A DNA stretch of 64,000 nucleotides from DATARH01 sp035550515 (GCA_035550515.1 DASZOZ010000027.1:1-64000); one strand, 5' to 3'. Counted from the first letter of the stretch, positions 46,899-55,838 are shown. Translations and numbers: made by a program. Notes: a model not told the origin generated them from the letters alone.

Positions 46899-48626
46899 CT
46901 ATTCGATCAACCGCGCCTGCTCTCGTGCCGGCTCTTCCGCCGGCAGCGGGAGATCGCGCAGCCGGTCACCGCGCACGACATAGTTCGTGCGCGACGGGTA
47001 GGCGAGGCTTATCCCGGCGCGGCGGACCGCCGCCAGGATCCCGAGGTTCAGCTCCTCGACGATCTCGTTGGCGGGCACTTCCTCGATCTGCGCCCGGACC
47101 TCGAGTTCGAGCCCCGACTCGCCGAGCGTGACCAGCCGCACGCGCTCGCTGCCGGGGGTGATCTTCTCATGGTTCTCCAGGAGATCGCGGGCGCGGGCCG
47201 CGAGATCGTGGAACTGCTCCATGCCGGTGTCGTAGCGCAGCCGCAGCACCAGCTCGTACGCGGTCTTGCGCCGGCGCGACTGGTTCTCGATCCGCGCCTG
47301 GGCCATCTCGGCGTTGGAGATCGTGACCAGCGTGTCGTCCTTGCGGCGGATTTTGGTGGTCCGCAGCCCGATTTCCTCGATGGCGCCGGTTTGCGTGCCG
47401 ATCTGGCAGGTCTCGCCGACCCGCGCCGGGCGGTCGGCGAACAAGGTCAGCCCGCCGATGATGTTTTCGAGCGTCGGCCGTACCGCCAGCGCGACCGCGA
47501 CGCCGCCGATCCCGAGGCCGCCCAGCAGCGGGCCGATCGGCACACCACAGAATTCCGCCGCCCAGACAAAGGTGGCGAGCCCGACCACGATGGCCAACAG
47601 CATGCTGACGACCCTGACCAGCTGGGCGTCGACGCTGGTCTCGCGCACCGCCATCGCCGCAACGATCGCCTCGCTGCCGCGCATGATCAGCGCGATGCCG
47701 AGCCAGCCGGCCGCGGCCATGCCGATGAACTCGAGGGCGAAATTCGCGACTTCCAACATCTGCCCCCAGATATTGAGCCCGGACTCGATGAGGAGCTGGA
47801 CGTACACGACCAGGACCATGATCAGCACCGCCGCCGCCGGCTGACCCCAGCGGCGCGTCGCGCGTGCGGCGCCCCGATCCCTCCGGCATCCCCAGGCCAC
47901 CAGCCGCAGCATGCAGAGGACGGTGCTGGCCAGCACCAGGGTGAGGCCGAGCCACTGCCACAACGCCTGGCCGAAGATCGGCCAGCGCAACAGATCCGGC
48001 AGCGCCGCGACCGCGGCACGCGGGATCATCGGACCGGGCAGATAGCGGAATTCGGCGTAGAGATTGACCCCGCGTTCGGGCTGGTAAGCCAATTCGCCGG
48101 CGGCTTCGTAAAGCTCGCCGCTGCGCGCCACCGTTTCCGGCGAAAACAGGAACTGCCCGTTGCGCGGTCCGCCGGTCACCTTGGCGATGACGATCGCCGT
48201 GCCGGGCACCCGCCATTCGCTGAGGTTATGCGCCTTGACCGCCGCCGCGTCGGGGATCTCCGACAGCGGCGGCAGCTCGATATGGTCGAGCACGTCCTTG
48301 AGCCGCGCCGCCGCGAACATCCCTTGCAGCTCACGCCGGGACTCCGCGAGGTTTTCGACATTGACGGTGTCGATCATCCGCAACGTGTGGGCGTGCGGCA
48401 GCCACGGCACGCCGTGTTCGAGGATCGATTTTTCCGCCGCGGCGCCGTCTTCGAGCAGCGTTTGCAGCGTCGCCCGCGGGCTCGACAAATCGGGGACGGA
48501 CAGCAGGTACGGCCGCTCCGCCGCGTCGTCAGGCTCCGCTTCGACGATGCCGACAATCCCGGCGATAAAGGTAAGCAGCAGAAAGGCCGCCGAAAGCCGG
48601 CCTAAAAGACACAACATCCCGATCAT
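46899..48626 (-). CDS. MscS-family mechanosensitive ion channel
   Basis: A 575-residue membrane protein. An N-terminal hydrophobic segment is followed by a large periplasmic domain of about 190 residues. A cluster of hydrophobic helices (about 200-380) ends in the pore-like GVPIGPLLGGLGIGGVAVALAVRPTLENIIGGLTLFADRPARVGE, which matches the MscS pore helix and beta-domain (IEEIGLRTTKIRRKDDTLVTISNAEM). The C-terminal cytoplasmic vestibule follows. Start: ATG at 48626 with AGGGG upstream; a TTG at 48647 is rejected. Probably gives osmotic protection or gated solute release. Confidence 0.92.
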   Translation of the reverse strand: MIGMLCLLGRLSAAFLLLTFIAGIVGIVEAEPDDAAERPYLLSVPDLSSPRATLQTLLEDGAAAEKSILEHGVPWLPHAHTLRMIDTVNVENLAESRRELQGMFAAARLKDVLDHIELPPLSEIPDAAAVKAHNLSEWRVPGTAIVIAKVTGGPRNGQFLFSPETVARSGELYEAAGELAYQPERGVNLYAEFRYLPGPMIPRAAVAALPDLLRWPIFGQALWQWLGLTLVLASTVLCMLRLVAWGCRRDRGAARATRRWGQPAAAVLIMVLVVYVQLLIESGLNIWGQMLEVANFALEFIGMAAAGWLGIALIMRGSEAIVAAMAVRETSVDAQLVRVVSMLLAIVVGLATFVWAAEFCGVPIGPLLGGLGIGGVAVALAVRPTLENIIGGLTLFADRPARVGETCQIGTQTGAIEEIGLRTTKIRRKDDTLVTISNAEMAQARIENQSRRRKTAYELVLRLRYDTGMEQFHDLAARARDLLENHEKITPGSERVRLVTLGESGLELEVRAQIEEVPANEIVEELNLGILAAVRRAGISLAYPSRTNYVVRGDRLRDLPLPAEEPAREQARLIE

Positions 48627-48827
48627 CGATCCCCTGCGGCGCGACAAGGCTTGCGTCTTCTATCCGCCCTCGGGCGTCGAGTCGAATGCGGCGAAAGCCT
48701 GATAATTTGCGGGGCCGCCGCGGCGCCATGCGCTGAGCGCATTGCGCCTTGAGACGGCTCGGGCATCGTTGCCGCTGCCGGATTTTCGGCGCATTGTTTC
48801 GTGCCGCACCAAGGAAGGGACCCGGGA

Positions 48828-50444
48828 ATGGCCGCTCAGCCGCAATCGACGCTCAGCAATAGCGGAAAACCGCAAGCGCTCTACGACAAGCTGGAGGAGC
48901 GGATACTCGATCGCGACCAGAAGGGTGCCAGCGACGTCTATTACGACCTGGTCCGGGCCGGCCGGCCGATGACCGAGATCATCGCCGAGGGCGTCCGCAT
49001 CCATGCGCCCTACACGCACGTGCCCTACCACGAGCGGATCGACGACGGGTACGTGAACTTCGTCAACAACGACCACTGCCTGTTGTCGGCGCGCGCCTCG
49101 CTGCAGCTGTCAAAGCTGGTGCCGCAGGATTGCGCCGCCCTGCCCTACGCACAGACCATCTGGTATATCCCGACCGGGCTCGACATCTGGAACCAGAAAA
49201 TCCTGAAGGCGCCCGGCCATTACGCCCGCGCCCCCGGCTGGACGATGCCGCCGGGCCCGCCGCCGATGCCGGAAGTCGTCTGGGCCGACCAGGAACCCGA
49301 GCGGCTCGAAGGCCCGCTTCAGGAACGGCTCGACCACTGGATGACGCTGGTGCATCGCGGCCAGGTGCTGGACGCCTACCGGGTCTTTCTCGGGCTGATG
49401 GAAAACCCGAGCGAGCGCAAGGCGGTGCTGGCGCAACTCGTCCATGCCGGGCTGATCGACGTGCAGGACCGCGCGCTCTACAACCGCTCCTACACCACCG
49501 GGCACAAGGCCTTCCGCGCCCGCGCGACGGTCGATCTCGGCAACTTCCTCGGCTGGGACGACGCGCACAACGTCGTCTATGCCGGCGCGCTCGACGTCGC
49601 GGTCGGCCCGCGCTGGTACTCGACCTACGAGATGGCCTGCAACGCGGTGCAGATTTTCCTCGAAGGCGCGACGATCTCGGCGATCCCCTATGGCGGCGCC
49701 ACCCAGGCAGAGCTCAACATCCTCGCCAACAACAAGGACCCGCTCTCCCCGGAGGAACAGCAAGCGTTCGAGACCGCGGTGATCCGCGACGCGGAGCCGG
49801 CTTATGTCCCGGCGCTGTCGGACCTGCTCAAGGCCGGCAAGAGCCCGCGCCGCATCCTCGACGCGCTGCAGGTCGCCTCGGCGCAGGTCATTCTCGAAAC
49901 CCGCGGCGTCAACAATTTCTCGCTGCCGCAGCATTGTTTCGAATACCTCAACGTGATGGCCTGGTACTTCGACAACTTCCAGCACAAGCAGCAGGTCAAG
50001 CTGCTGTACACGGCGACCGCCTATCTCAACCGGGCCGCTTGGCACCAGAAGGGCATCAACGATTCCGCGCCCAATACGCCGAAGGCGCCGGCCGGCGCGG
50101 CGAAGCTCAGCGGCGCGGAAATCCTCGCCCGGCTGGACCAGGCGATGGTCGCGCTCGATGCCAAGGCCAGTGTCGACTGGACCCAGGCTTATCTCGAAAA
50201 CCACAAGGATCGCGGCCCGCTGGTTCAGCACCTCGCGCTGATGGCGGCGCGGATGGGCAACGACCCGCACAACCAGGAGATCGGTCAGGTCACGCTCGAG
50301 GATTGGGCCAAGAACCAGGCGCACAACCGCGACCGGCTGCTGCTCGCCAGCGCGCATCACACCGCGGCGCACCGCAAATACGGCAACCCGCTCGACTGCG
50401 CCAACCGCTTTGGCGCGGCGTTCGGCGTCGCCCGCCTGCAATAG
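48828..50444 (+). CDS. Conserved hypothetical protein (538 aa)
   Basis: A 538-residue cytoplasmic protein, possibly a helical repeat-like fold. It has no signal or membrane segments. Distinctive stretches are HAPYTHVPYHERIDDGYVNFVNNDHCLLSAR, with several His, Asp and Tyr that could bind a metal, and GDTLVHRGQVLDAYRVFLGLMEN-like helices. The C-terminus has LNRAAWHQKGIND and ASAHHTAAHRKYGNPLD. I do not recognise the family. Start: ATG at 48828 with AAGGGA 7 nt upstream. Downstream is a strong hairpin at 50457-50493. Confidence 0.5.
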   Translation: MAAQPQSTLSNSGKPQALYDKLEERILDRDQKGASDVYYDLVRAGRPMTEIIAEGVRIHAPYTHVPYHERIDDGYVNFVNNDHCLLSARASLQLSKLVPQDCAALPYAQTIWYIPTGLDIWNQKILKAPGHYARAPGWTMPPGPPPMPEVVWADQEPERLEGPLQERLDHWMTLVHRGQVLDAYRVFLGLMENPSERKAVLAQLVHAGLIDVQDRALYNRSYTTGHKAFRARATVDLGNFLGWDDAHNVVYAGALDVAVGPRWYSTYEMACNAVQIFLEGATISAIPYGGATQAELNILANNKDPLSPEEQQAFETAVIRDAEPAYVPALSDLLKAGKSPRRILDALQVASAQVILETRGVNNFSLPQHCFEYLNVMAWYFDNFQHKQQVKLLYTATAYLNRAAWHQKGINDSAPNTPKAPAGAAKLSGAEILARLDQAMVALDAKASVDWTQAYLENHKDRGPLVQHLALMAARMGNDPHNQEIGQVTLEDWAKNQAHNRDRLLLASAHHTAAHRKYGNPLDCANRFGAAFGVARLQ

Positions 50445-50456
50445 CGGCATATGTCA

Positions 50457-50493
50457 TCCCTCTCCCCTGTGCCGGCTGTGCCGGGGAGAGGGA
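50457..50493 (+). terminator. Strong hairpin after the 538-aa gene
   Basis: TCCCTCTCCCC (50457-50467) pairs perfectly with GGGGAGAGGGA (50483-50493), a 11-bp stem with a 15-nt loop. It begins 13 bp after the stop codon. A terminator, or a dispersed palindrome similar to others in the window. There is no U-run. Confidence 0.5.
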
Positions 50494-50520
50494 CGGAGCC
50501 GTTGCGATGAGAGGGAGGGG

Positions 50521-51294
50521 CTGAGACCGCTCGTCCGCCTGTTCGTCCTGCTGGCGTCCCTTGGCCTTGGCACTGCCGCCGAGGCCGACGATACCTCCGC
50601 GGTCTATGCCGCAACCTGGGCGGGCCTGCCCGCGGCGCATATTCGCCTTACCCTGCATGACGCGGCGGACGGCTATCGCAGCGAGATCGCCATCAGCAGC
50701 GAAGGCCTGCCGCATCTCGTGACCCATTTCCGCGGCACCGCGGTGGCCGAGGGCAAGCTCGGCGCGGCCACCGTGCACCCGCAGCGGTTTGACGCCGATT
50801 ACGACCTGCGGCGGCGCAAGGACCGCAAGCTGCGCATGGCGTTCGTCGCGCGCGACGGCGCGGTCTTCGCCGATCGCGGCGCGCAAGACACCAGCCGGAA
50901 GCCGCCGCTCAAGGAGCCGTTCCGCCGCAACGTCATCGACCCGCTAAGCGCGATCACCGCCATTCGCGCCGCCGTGCGAAATGGCGACGCAAGCTTCACG
51001 ATCCCGGTCTATGACGGCGCCAGGCGCTTTGATGCCAAGGTCCGCGTGCTGCCGCGCAATCCCACGGAGCCGGGCGTGCATCTGGCGCTGCTGCTGCACG
51101 CGATCGCCGGGTTCAAGGGCGAAACCAGCGAGGACGGCGATCCGGACGATGCACCGCGCCCGGTGTCCCTGACCCTGTCGGACGACGCGCGGCTGATGCC
51201 GCTGGCGATGTCGGTCAACATCTGGTTCTTGCCGCTCGACGCCGTCCTCGAGCGATACTGCACCGCCGCCGCGCCCTGTCGCTGGGAGCGATAG
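50521..51294 (+). CDS. DUF3108-like secreted protein, start unresolved
   Basis: A reading frame of about 257 codons. The N-terminal part after RPLVRLFVLLASLGLGTAAEAD is a signal peptide, and the mature part (DDTSAVYAATWAGLPAAHIRLTLHDAADGYRSEIAISSEGLPHLVTHFRGTAVAEGKLGAATVHPQRF) resembles the periplasmic DUF3108 family. No ATG or GTG begins this frame; the first plausible codon is CTG at 50521. An ATG at 50507 with GGAG 8 nt upstream lies one frame off and would join this frame if one G were added to a G run at 50517-50520. So the start may be hidden by a one-base error. Confidence 0.6.
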   Translation: MRPLVRLFVLLASLGLGTAAEADDTSAVYAATWAGLPAAHIRLTLHDAADGYRSEIAISSEGLPHLVTHFRGTAVAEGKLGAATVHPQRFDADYDLRRRKDRKLRMAFVARDGAVFADRGAQDTSRKPPLKEPFRRNVIDPLSAITAIRAAVRNGDASFTIPVYDGARRFDAKVRVLPRNPTEPGVHLALLLHAIAGFKGETSEDGDPDDAPRPVSLTLSDDARLMPLAMSVNIWFLPLDAVLERYCTAAAPCRWER

Positions 51295-51313
51295 CCGGCA
51301 GGGCGGCTGGAGG

Positions 51314-51571
51314 CTAGTGCCAGAAATGCGCCCCGCCACCCAGATAGACGCCGCCGTAATACGGGTGGCTGTCATACAGCGCCGAGCTGTAATAGCTGCT
51401 GGACATATGCGGGTGATAGGGCGCGGGCACAAACGCCGGGACGTCCGCCAGGCTCGCGAGCGTCCGGGTCTGGGCGAGGGTCGGCGGCAAATGGGCCAGG
51501 CCGACGCCCACGACCGCCAACCCGGCAATAGCTGCACGCTTGATCCAGCCGCAATCCGCGAACGCGGGCAT
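51314..51571 (-). CDS. Small secreted protein
   Basis: An 85-residue protein with a hydrophobic N-terminal segment (MPAFADCGWIKRAAIAGLAVVGVGLAHL) and a His/Tyr-rich end (PYHPHMSSSYYSSALYDSHPYYGGVYLGGGAHFWH). The last part may bind metal. ATG at 51571 with GGAG 7 nt upstream is chosen over the earlier Met. Single gene; function unknown. Confidence 0.5.
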   Translation of the reverse strand: MPAFADCGWIKRAAIAGLAVVGVGLAHLPPTLAQTRTLASLADVPAFVPAPYHPHMSSSYYSSALYDSHPYYGGVYLGGGAHFWH

Positions 51572-51680
51572 CGTCAGTCTCCGTTTTCTTATGACCGGCA
51601 ACCGCCATCAGTTGCAGACAGATAAACGGGCTGGCGCGGAATTAATTCCCTGTGGCTGATCTTCCGTGTTGCTTGTGCGT

Positions 51681-51965
51681 TCAGGTAGAGTGCTCGGTCG
51701 TCGGATCGATCATCTTACGCACTTCGGTGATCTTTGTGGCCGGGAAGCCGCTGATTTCGGCGTGTTTCTTGATGATCTCCTCGTCCTTGGCGAGGTATAC
51801 GCAGAACGTCTTGTCGGCCGCGACGTAACTCTCGACCCACTGGATGTCCGGCCCCAGTTCGCGCAGCACCCCATTCGATTTGGCCGCCGCGCCGCGCAGT
51901 TGTTCACGCTCCAAAGAACCTGCGCCGGGAATGTCCCGCTCGATGATGAATTTGCGAAGCGCCAT
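51681..51965 (-). CDS. DUF4242-like small protein
   Basis: A 94-residue protein resembling the DUF4242 (SCO4226-like, possible metal-binding) family. It begins MALRKFIIERDIPGAGSLEREQLRGAAAKSNGVL and has VESYVAADKTFCVYLAKDEEIIKKHAEISGFPATKITEVRKMID. The single Cys and His are candidate ligands but not proven. Start: ATG at 51965 with GGAG upstream. Single gene. Confidence 0.75.
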   Translation of the reverse strand: MALRKFIIERDIPGAGSLEREQLRGAAAKSNGVLRELGPDIQWVESYVAADKTFCVYLAKDEEIIKKHAEISGFPATKITEVRKMIDPTTEHST

Positions 51966-52056
51966 CACTCGTACTCCTTGCTCCGGGGACGCGCGAAATA
52001 CTTTAGCCCCGGGAACCTCGCAAATCACCAAGTCTTGACGTGACGCCGGGACGGCA

Positions 52057-52085
52057 AAAGCCCCCGGTGATGTTCACCGGGGGCT
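52057..52085 (-). terminator. Rho-independent terminator of the His-rich small gene
   Basis: Arms AGCCCCCGGTGA (52059-52070) and TCACCGGGGGCT (52074-52085), loop TGT, perfect 12-bp stem. Reading the minus strand, the stem is followed by TTTT (52056-52059 complement), a classic intrinsic terminator for the gene ending at 52107. It can also stop plus-strand readthrough. Confidence 0.85.
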
Positions 52086-52106
52086 TTACCGCAACCACCT
52101 GGCGGA

Positions 52107-52331
52107 TCAGCGCCAGCGGTGATCCCAGTGGTTGTCGTGATGCGCGTGATGCCCGTGGCCAAGCCCGAAAAAGATCCGCGGGAAGAACGCCGTGTGATGG
52201 ACGACCGCCGGACGGTGGGCGACGTCGTGCGCTTGCGCCGGGCTGGTCAGCATCACCGAACCGGTGAGCCCCAACACCGCCACCGCGGCGAACCCCAAAC
52301 GACGAAACCAGCGATTTTCCGTGAGGGACAT
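52107..52331 (-). CDS. Small His-rich secreted protein
   Basis: A 74-residue protein with signal peptide (MSLTENRWFRRLGFAAVAVLGLTGSVMLTSPAQA-H). The mature part is full of His (HDVAHRPAVVHHTAF and GLGHGHHAHHDNHWDHRW), suggesting binding of nickel, zinc or copper in the periplasm. No family recognised. A strong terminator follows. Confidence 0.6.
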   Translation of the reverse strand: MSLTENRWFRRLGFAAVAVLGLTGSVMLTSPAQAHDVAHRPAVVHHTAFFPRIFFGLGHGHHAHHDNHWDHRWR

Positions 52332-52517
52332 CGTACCCTCCTCTCTCGAACAGCCGACCGTAAGTGGTCACTCCCTTAAGTAAACGATACCGTACCGTTT
52401 ACAATAGCCGAGCGGCAAAAATTTTTTGCGAACTCCCGCTGCGCGCGTGGCGGTCCCCGCCCTCTTGACCGGCGGCGGGTAACCGGCTCAGTTTCCGCCA
52501 AAGCCAGGAGGGATCGC

Positions 52518-53228
52518 ATGGCCGAGCCGCCCGCCTATGCCCGCCACCGACCGGACACCCAGCCGCCCTACCTCTATCCGGATTACGCGAGCACCGTGAA
52601 ACGCTCGCCGACACGGCCGCTGATCCGCTTCGAGCACACCCTGTCGGAGATCACCGGCCCCAGCTTTGCCTCGGGCTGGGCCGGAGCCGCGGCGACCGAT
52701 CTCACCCGGCAGCATAAGGGCGAGCCGCTCGGCGAGCGGATCATCGTCACCGGCCGCATCCTCGACGAGGACGGCCGGCCGGTGCCGCATACATTGGTGG
52801 AGCTGTGGCAGTGCAATGCCGCCGGCCGGTACCACCATCCCGTCGACCAGCACGACGCGCCGCTCGATCCCAACTTCACGGGGGCCGGTCAGGCGATCAC
52901 CGACGGCGAGGGCCGCTATCGCTTCATCACCATCAAGCCCGGCGCCTATCCCTGGCGCAACAGCCCCAATGCCTGGCGGCCCGCGCATCTGCATTTCGGC
53001 GTGTTCGGCGGCGGCTTTGTGACCCGGCTGATCACCCAGATGTATTTCCCCGGCGATCCGCTGCTGCCATACGACCCGATCTATCAGAGCACCGCCGACG
53101 CGGCGGCGCGCACCCGGCTGATCGCGGCCTACGACCCGGATTTGAGCGAACCCGAATGGGCGCTCGGCTACGCCTTCGACATGGTGCTGCGGGGCCGCGA
53201 AGCGACCCCGTTCGAAGGCCGGGATTGA
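52518..53228 (+). CDS. pcaH: Protocatechuate 3,4-dioxygenase, beta subunit
   Basis: A 236-residue intradiol dioxygenase beta chain. The Fe(III) ligands fall at the right spacing: Tyr105 (GRYHH), Tyr144 (AYPW), His157 and His159 (AHLHF), identical in spacing to known Pca beta chains. It cleaves protocatechuate ortho to 3-carboxymuconate. The next gene, 12 bp on, is the alpha subunit. No pcaB/C/D are adjacent. Start: ATG at 52518 with AGGAGG 8 nt upstream. Confidence 0.96.
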   Translation: MAEPPAYARHRPDTQPPYLYPDYASTVKRSPTRPLIRFEHTLSEITGPSFASGWAGAAATDLTRQHKGEPLGERIIVTGRILDEDGRPVPHTLVELWQCNAAGRYHHPVDQHDAPLDPNFTGAGQAITDGEGRYRFITIKPGAYPWRNSPNAWRPAHLHFGVFGGGFVTRLITQMYFPGDPLLPYDPIYQSTADAAARTRLIAAYDPDLSEPEWALGYAFDMVLRGREATPFEGRD

Positions 53229-53240
53229 GGGGACGCGGCG

Positions 53241-53816
53241 ATGGCGGGCAAATTGATCGCGACACCGGGACAAACGGTCGGGCCGTTTTTTGCGCTCGGT
53301 CTCGACCGGCCGGAATGGGCCGACCTGACCCGGCAGAGCCCGCAAGGACAGCGCATCGTCATCGCGGGCCAGGTGCGCGACGGCGACGGCGCCCCGGTGC
53401 CCGACGCGGTGATCGAGCTGTGGCAGGCGAACGCCGCCGGGCGCTACGACCATGTCGAGGATACCCAGGCCGGCAAGCCCATCGATCCCCAATTTCACGG
53501 CTATGGCCGCGCCGCCACCGACGCGCAGGGCCGGTTCAAGATCACCACCATCAAACCCGGCCCGGTCCCCGGACGAGGCAATGCGCTGCAGGCGCCGCAC
53601 ATCAATGTTGCGTTCTTTGCCCGCGGGCTGCTGCGCCAGCTCCATACGCGGATCTATTTCGCCGACGAGCCGGCCAATACCGGCGATCCGCTGCTGAGCT
53701 CGATCGAGGACGAGGGAGTGCGCAAGACGCTGCTCGCTCGGCCGGAGGGGGCCGGCATCTACCGTTTCGACTTCGTCTTGCAGGGCAACGACGAGACGGC
53801 GTTTCTCGATCTCTAA
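53241..53816 (+). CDS. pcaG: Protocatechuate 3,4-dioxygenase, alpha subunit
   Basis: A 191-residue alpha chain of the intradiol dioxygenase. It begins ATPGQTVGPFFALGLDRPEW and has ELWQANAAGRYDHVEDTQ and KITTIKPGPVPGRGNALQAPHINVAFFARGLLRQLHTRIYFADE, typical of PcaG, which does not hold the iron itself. It pairs with PcaH to form the active heterodimers. It is 12 bp downstream of pcaH; likely one transcript. Confidence 0.96.
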   Translation: MAGKLIATPGQTVGPFFALGLDRPEWADLTRQSPQGQRIVIAGQVRDGDGAPVPDAVIELWQANAAGRYDHVEDTQAGKPIDPQFHGYGRAATDAQGRFKITTIKPGPVPGRGNALQAPHINVAFFARGLLRQLHTRIYFADEPANTGDPLLSSIEDEGVRKTLLARPEGAGIYRFDFVLQGNDETAFLDL

Positions 53817-53981
53817 ACGCCGTCGTTTCGCACGGATTCGTCGACGTCGCGGGTACGGGATGCCGCAGCGCTTCCCGGTCAGGCGCCGTGGCCGGGAAAA
53901 GAACGCTCCGGTTGCGTTCAGGGGAGCTTCCGCTAAGATTCCGCATATCACGTAAGGGGTGACAACGTAGCGGGGCCTAGC

Positions 53982-54641
53982 ATGGACCAAGGCCGGGGCG
54001 GATTGCGGCCTGAATCACGCGGGCGGGGGGGCCGGCCGTCGCGGCAGCAATCCGCCCAGCTCGCCGACCGGATACTCGACGTGGCCGAGAAGCTGTTCCT
54101 GGGACACGGCTTCGGCGCCACCAGCATCGAGGCCGTCGCCAAACAGGCCGGCATCTCGAAGCGCACCTTTTATCACCGCTTTACCGGCAAGGAGGCGTTG
54201 TTTGAGGCCGTGGTCCGCCGGCTGATGGAGCGCTGGCTGCCGCCCTTTGACGCCGCCTTGCTGTCGCCGCCCGACCTTGCCGATGCGCTGCAGCGCGCTG
54301 CCGAATCGATGCTGCGTATCGTCCTGACGCCCGAGGCGCTGGCACTGCACCGGCTGATCATCCACGAGGCGCAGCGCTTCCCCGGCCTCGCGCGGATCAT
54401 GCACGAGCTGGGCGCAGCGAGCGGGATCGAGCGCATCGCCAGCCATCTCCAGCCGCGCGTCCAAAGCGGCGAGTTGCGGCCGATCGACCCGCATTTCGCG
54501 GCCGAGCAATTCATCCTCTCGGTGGTGACCGCGCCGCAGCGGCGCGCGCTCGGTCTCGGCGTCCCGCTCAGCGCGACCGAGATCGCCGCGCACGCGACCC
54601 GCGCCGTCGCCCTGTTTCTCGACGGCGCCCGTGCCCGCTAG
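53982..54641 (+). CDS. TetR-family transcriptional regulator
   Basis: A 219-residue regulator. The N-terminal HTH is RILDVAEKLFLGHGFGATSIEAVAKQAGISKRTFYHRFTGKEALFEAVV (about 28-76). The ligand-binding C-domain is helical with RHRLIIHEAQRFPGLARIMHELG-like residues. It lies 165 bp after pcaG on the same strand, so it could sense an aromatic or acyl compound and regulate nearby genes, but this is inference. Start: ATG at 53982. Confidence 0.92.
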   Translation: MDQGRGGLRPESRGRGGRPSRQQSAQLADRILDVAEKLFLGHGFGATSIEAVAKQAGISKRTFYHRFTGKEALFEAVVRRLMERWLPPFDAALLSPPDLADALQRAAESMLRIVLTPEALALHRLIIHEAQRFPGLARIMHELGAASGIERIASHLQPRVQSGELRPIDPHFAAEQFILSVVTAPQRRALGLGVPLSATEIAAHATRAVALFLDGARAR

Positions 54642-54651
54642 ACGCGGAGTT

Positions 54652-54723
54652 CGTCATCGCCGGGCTTGACCCGGCGATCTCGGAAGCGGCCTGGAAATGG
54701 CCGGGTCACGCCCGGGCATGACG
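54652..54723. repeat. Inverted GTCATSGCCGGGCTTGACCCGG element, copy 5
   Basis: The left arm GTCATCGCCGGGCTTGACCCGG (54653-54678) and a diverged right arm (54697-54723, GGCCGGGTCACGCCCGGGCATGAC) form an imperfect inverted pair in the 112 bp between the TetR stop and the next start. Same family as the 2801 element. Confidence 0.75.
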
Positions 54724-54753
54724 AGCTTGGTCGAACAACGCTCTGGGAGATCC

Positions 54754-55095
54754 ATGATGATCAAAAGCGTTTCGCTGCTGACCCGCCGGCCGGAACTGAC
54801 GCATGAGCAGTTCATGCGTCATTGGGTCGAGATACATGCACCGCTGGCGCACGCCGTGCCGGGCATGCGCCGCTATGTGCAGAACCACATCGAAGGCACG
54901 CGGACGCGGGCCGACATCCCCGAGACGCCGGTCGATGTCGACGGCATCGCCGAGACCTGGTTCGACGATCGGGAGGCGATGGCGCGCGCCAACGCCTCCC
55001 CCGAGGCGAAGCGCCTGCATGACGACGGCGCACTGTTTATCGGCCGCATCAAGAGCTTCATCGTCGAAGAGAAGTTTATTATCGGAAGCTATTGA
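54754..55095 (+). CDS. EthD-like dimeric alpha/beta-barrel protein
   Basis: A 113-residue ferredoxin-like (EthD/dabb-type) protein. It has MIKSVSLLTRRPELTHEQFMRHWVEIHAPLAHAVPGMRRYVQNH and a His in the conserved HAPLAH position. Members are small catabolic accessory enzymes or muconolactone-like isomerases. Start: ATG ATG at 54754/54757 with GGGAGA upstream. It precedes two NIPSNAP genes on the opposite strand. Confidence 0.8.
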   Translation: MMIKSVSLLTRRPELTHEQFMRHWVEIHAPLAHAVPGMRRYVQNHIEGTRTRADIPETPVDVDGIAETWFDDREAMARANASPEAKRLHDDGALFIGRIKSFIVEEKFIIGSY

Positions 55096-55154
55096 GCCGC
55101 CTCGTCACGCCGGTATCCAGGGTCTGCTGGATACCGGCCCGCGCCGGACGGCGG

Positions 55155-55481
55155 CTACTTCGCCGACGAGAAGCTGGTCGGGACGAGAAACGAGTTTTCG
55201 ACGCGTGCGTTGATCGGGCCGGCCTTTTCGGTCTCGGCGCGCTTGGCGATCCATTCCGGGTCGGCCTGGAAGGCGTCCCACTTCTTCTCGCGCTCGGCGA
55301 GCGATTCCCATTGCAGCATATAGGTGAGGTCGGCATTCGACTCGCCGACCAGCGTCGTCCAGAACCCGGCCTGCTTGATGCCGTGCCGCTCCCAAATCTT
55401 GAGGGTAATGTTCTCGAAGCGGTTGAGCAGCGCCGGCAGCTTGCCGGGCATCGTGTGGTAGACGCGCAGTTCATAGATCAT
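55155..55481 (-). CDS. NIPSNAP-family protein (copy A)
   Basis: A 108-residue ferredoxin-like protein of the NIPSNAP family: MIYELRVYHTMPGKLPALLNRFENITLKIWERHGIKQAGFWTTLVGESNADLTYMLQWESLAEREKKWDAFQADPEWIAKRAETE. It is a close paralogue of the gene at 55512 (same opening, same spacing). Function unknown; often near catabolic genes. Ends just upstream of the convergent EthD gene. Confidence 0.88.
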   Translation of the reverse strand: MIYELRVYHTMPGKLPALLNRFENITLKIWERHGIKQAGFWTTLVGESNADLTYMLQWESLAEREKKWDAFQADPEWIAKRAETEKAGPINARVENSFLVPTSFSSAK

Positions 55482-55511
55482 GAGGTTTCTCCTTGGTTGC
55501 GACGAGCCCGG

Positions 55512-55838
55512 CTATTTCACCGACGAGAACGAGGTCGGCACGAGGAACTGGTTGCTGATCGAGGCGACGATCGGGCCGTTCTTCTCGGTCTCGGCGCGCG
55601 CCGAGAGCCATTCGGGATCGGCGCCGAACTTCGCCATCTTGGCCTCGCGCTCGGCCAGCGATTCCCATTTGAGGAAATAGGTCAGGTCGTTGTTGCCGGG
55701 GCCGACCAGCGTGGTCCAGAAGCCGGCCTGGTGGATCGCGTGTTTCTCCCACAATTTCAGGGTGATCGTGTCGAACCGCTTGACGAGATCGGGCAGCCGG
55801 CCCGGCACGCAATGATAGACGCGCAACTCGTAGATCAT
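55512..55838 (-). CDS. NIPSNAP-family protein (copy B)
   Basis: A 108-residue paralogue of copy A, with MIYELRVYHCVPGRLPDLVKRFDTITLKLWEKHAIHQAGFWTTLVGPGNNDLTYFLKWESLAEREAKMAKF. The two copies are about 60-65% identical by eye, so they arose by tandem duplication. It lies 15 bp downstream of the amidase stop and may be co-transcribed with both amidases and copy A. Confidence 0.88.
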   Translation of the reverse strand: MIYELRVYHCVPGRLPDLVKRFDTITLKLWEKHAIHQAGFWTTLVGPGNNDLTYFLKWESLAEREAKMAKFGADPEWLSARAETEKNGPIVASISNQFLVPTSFSSVK

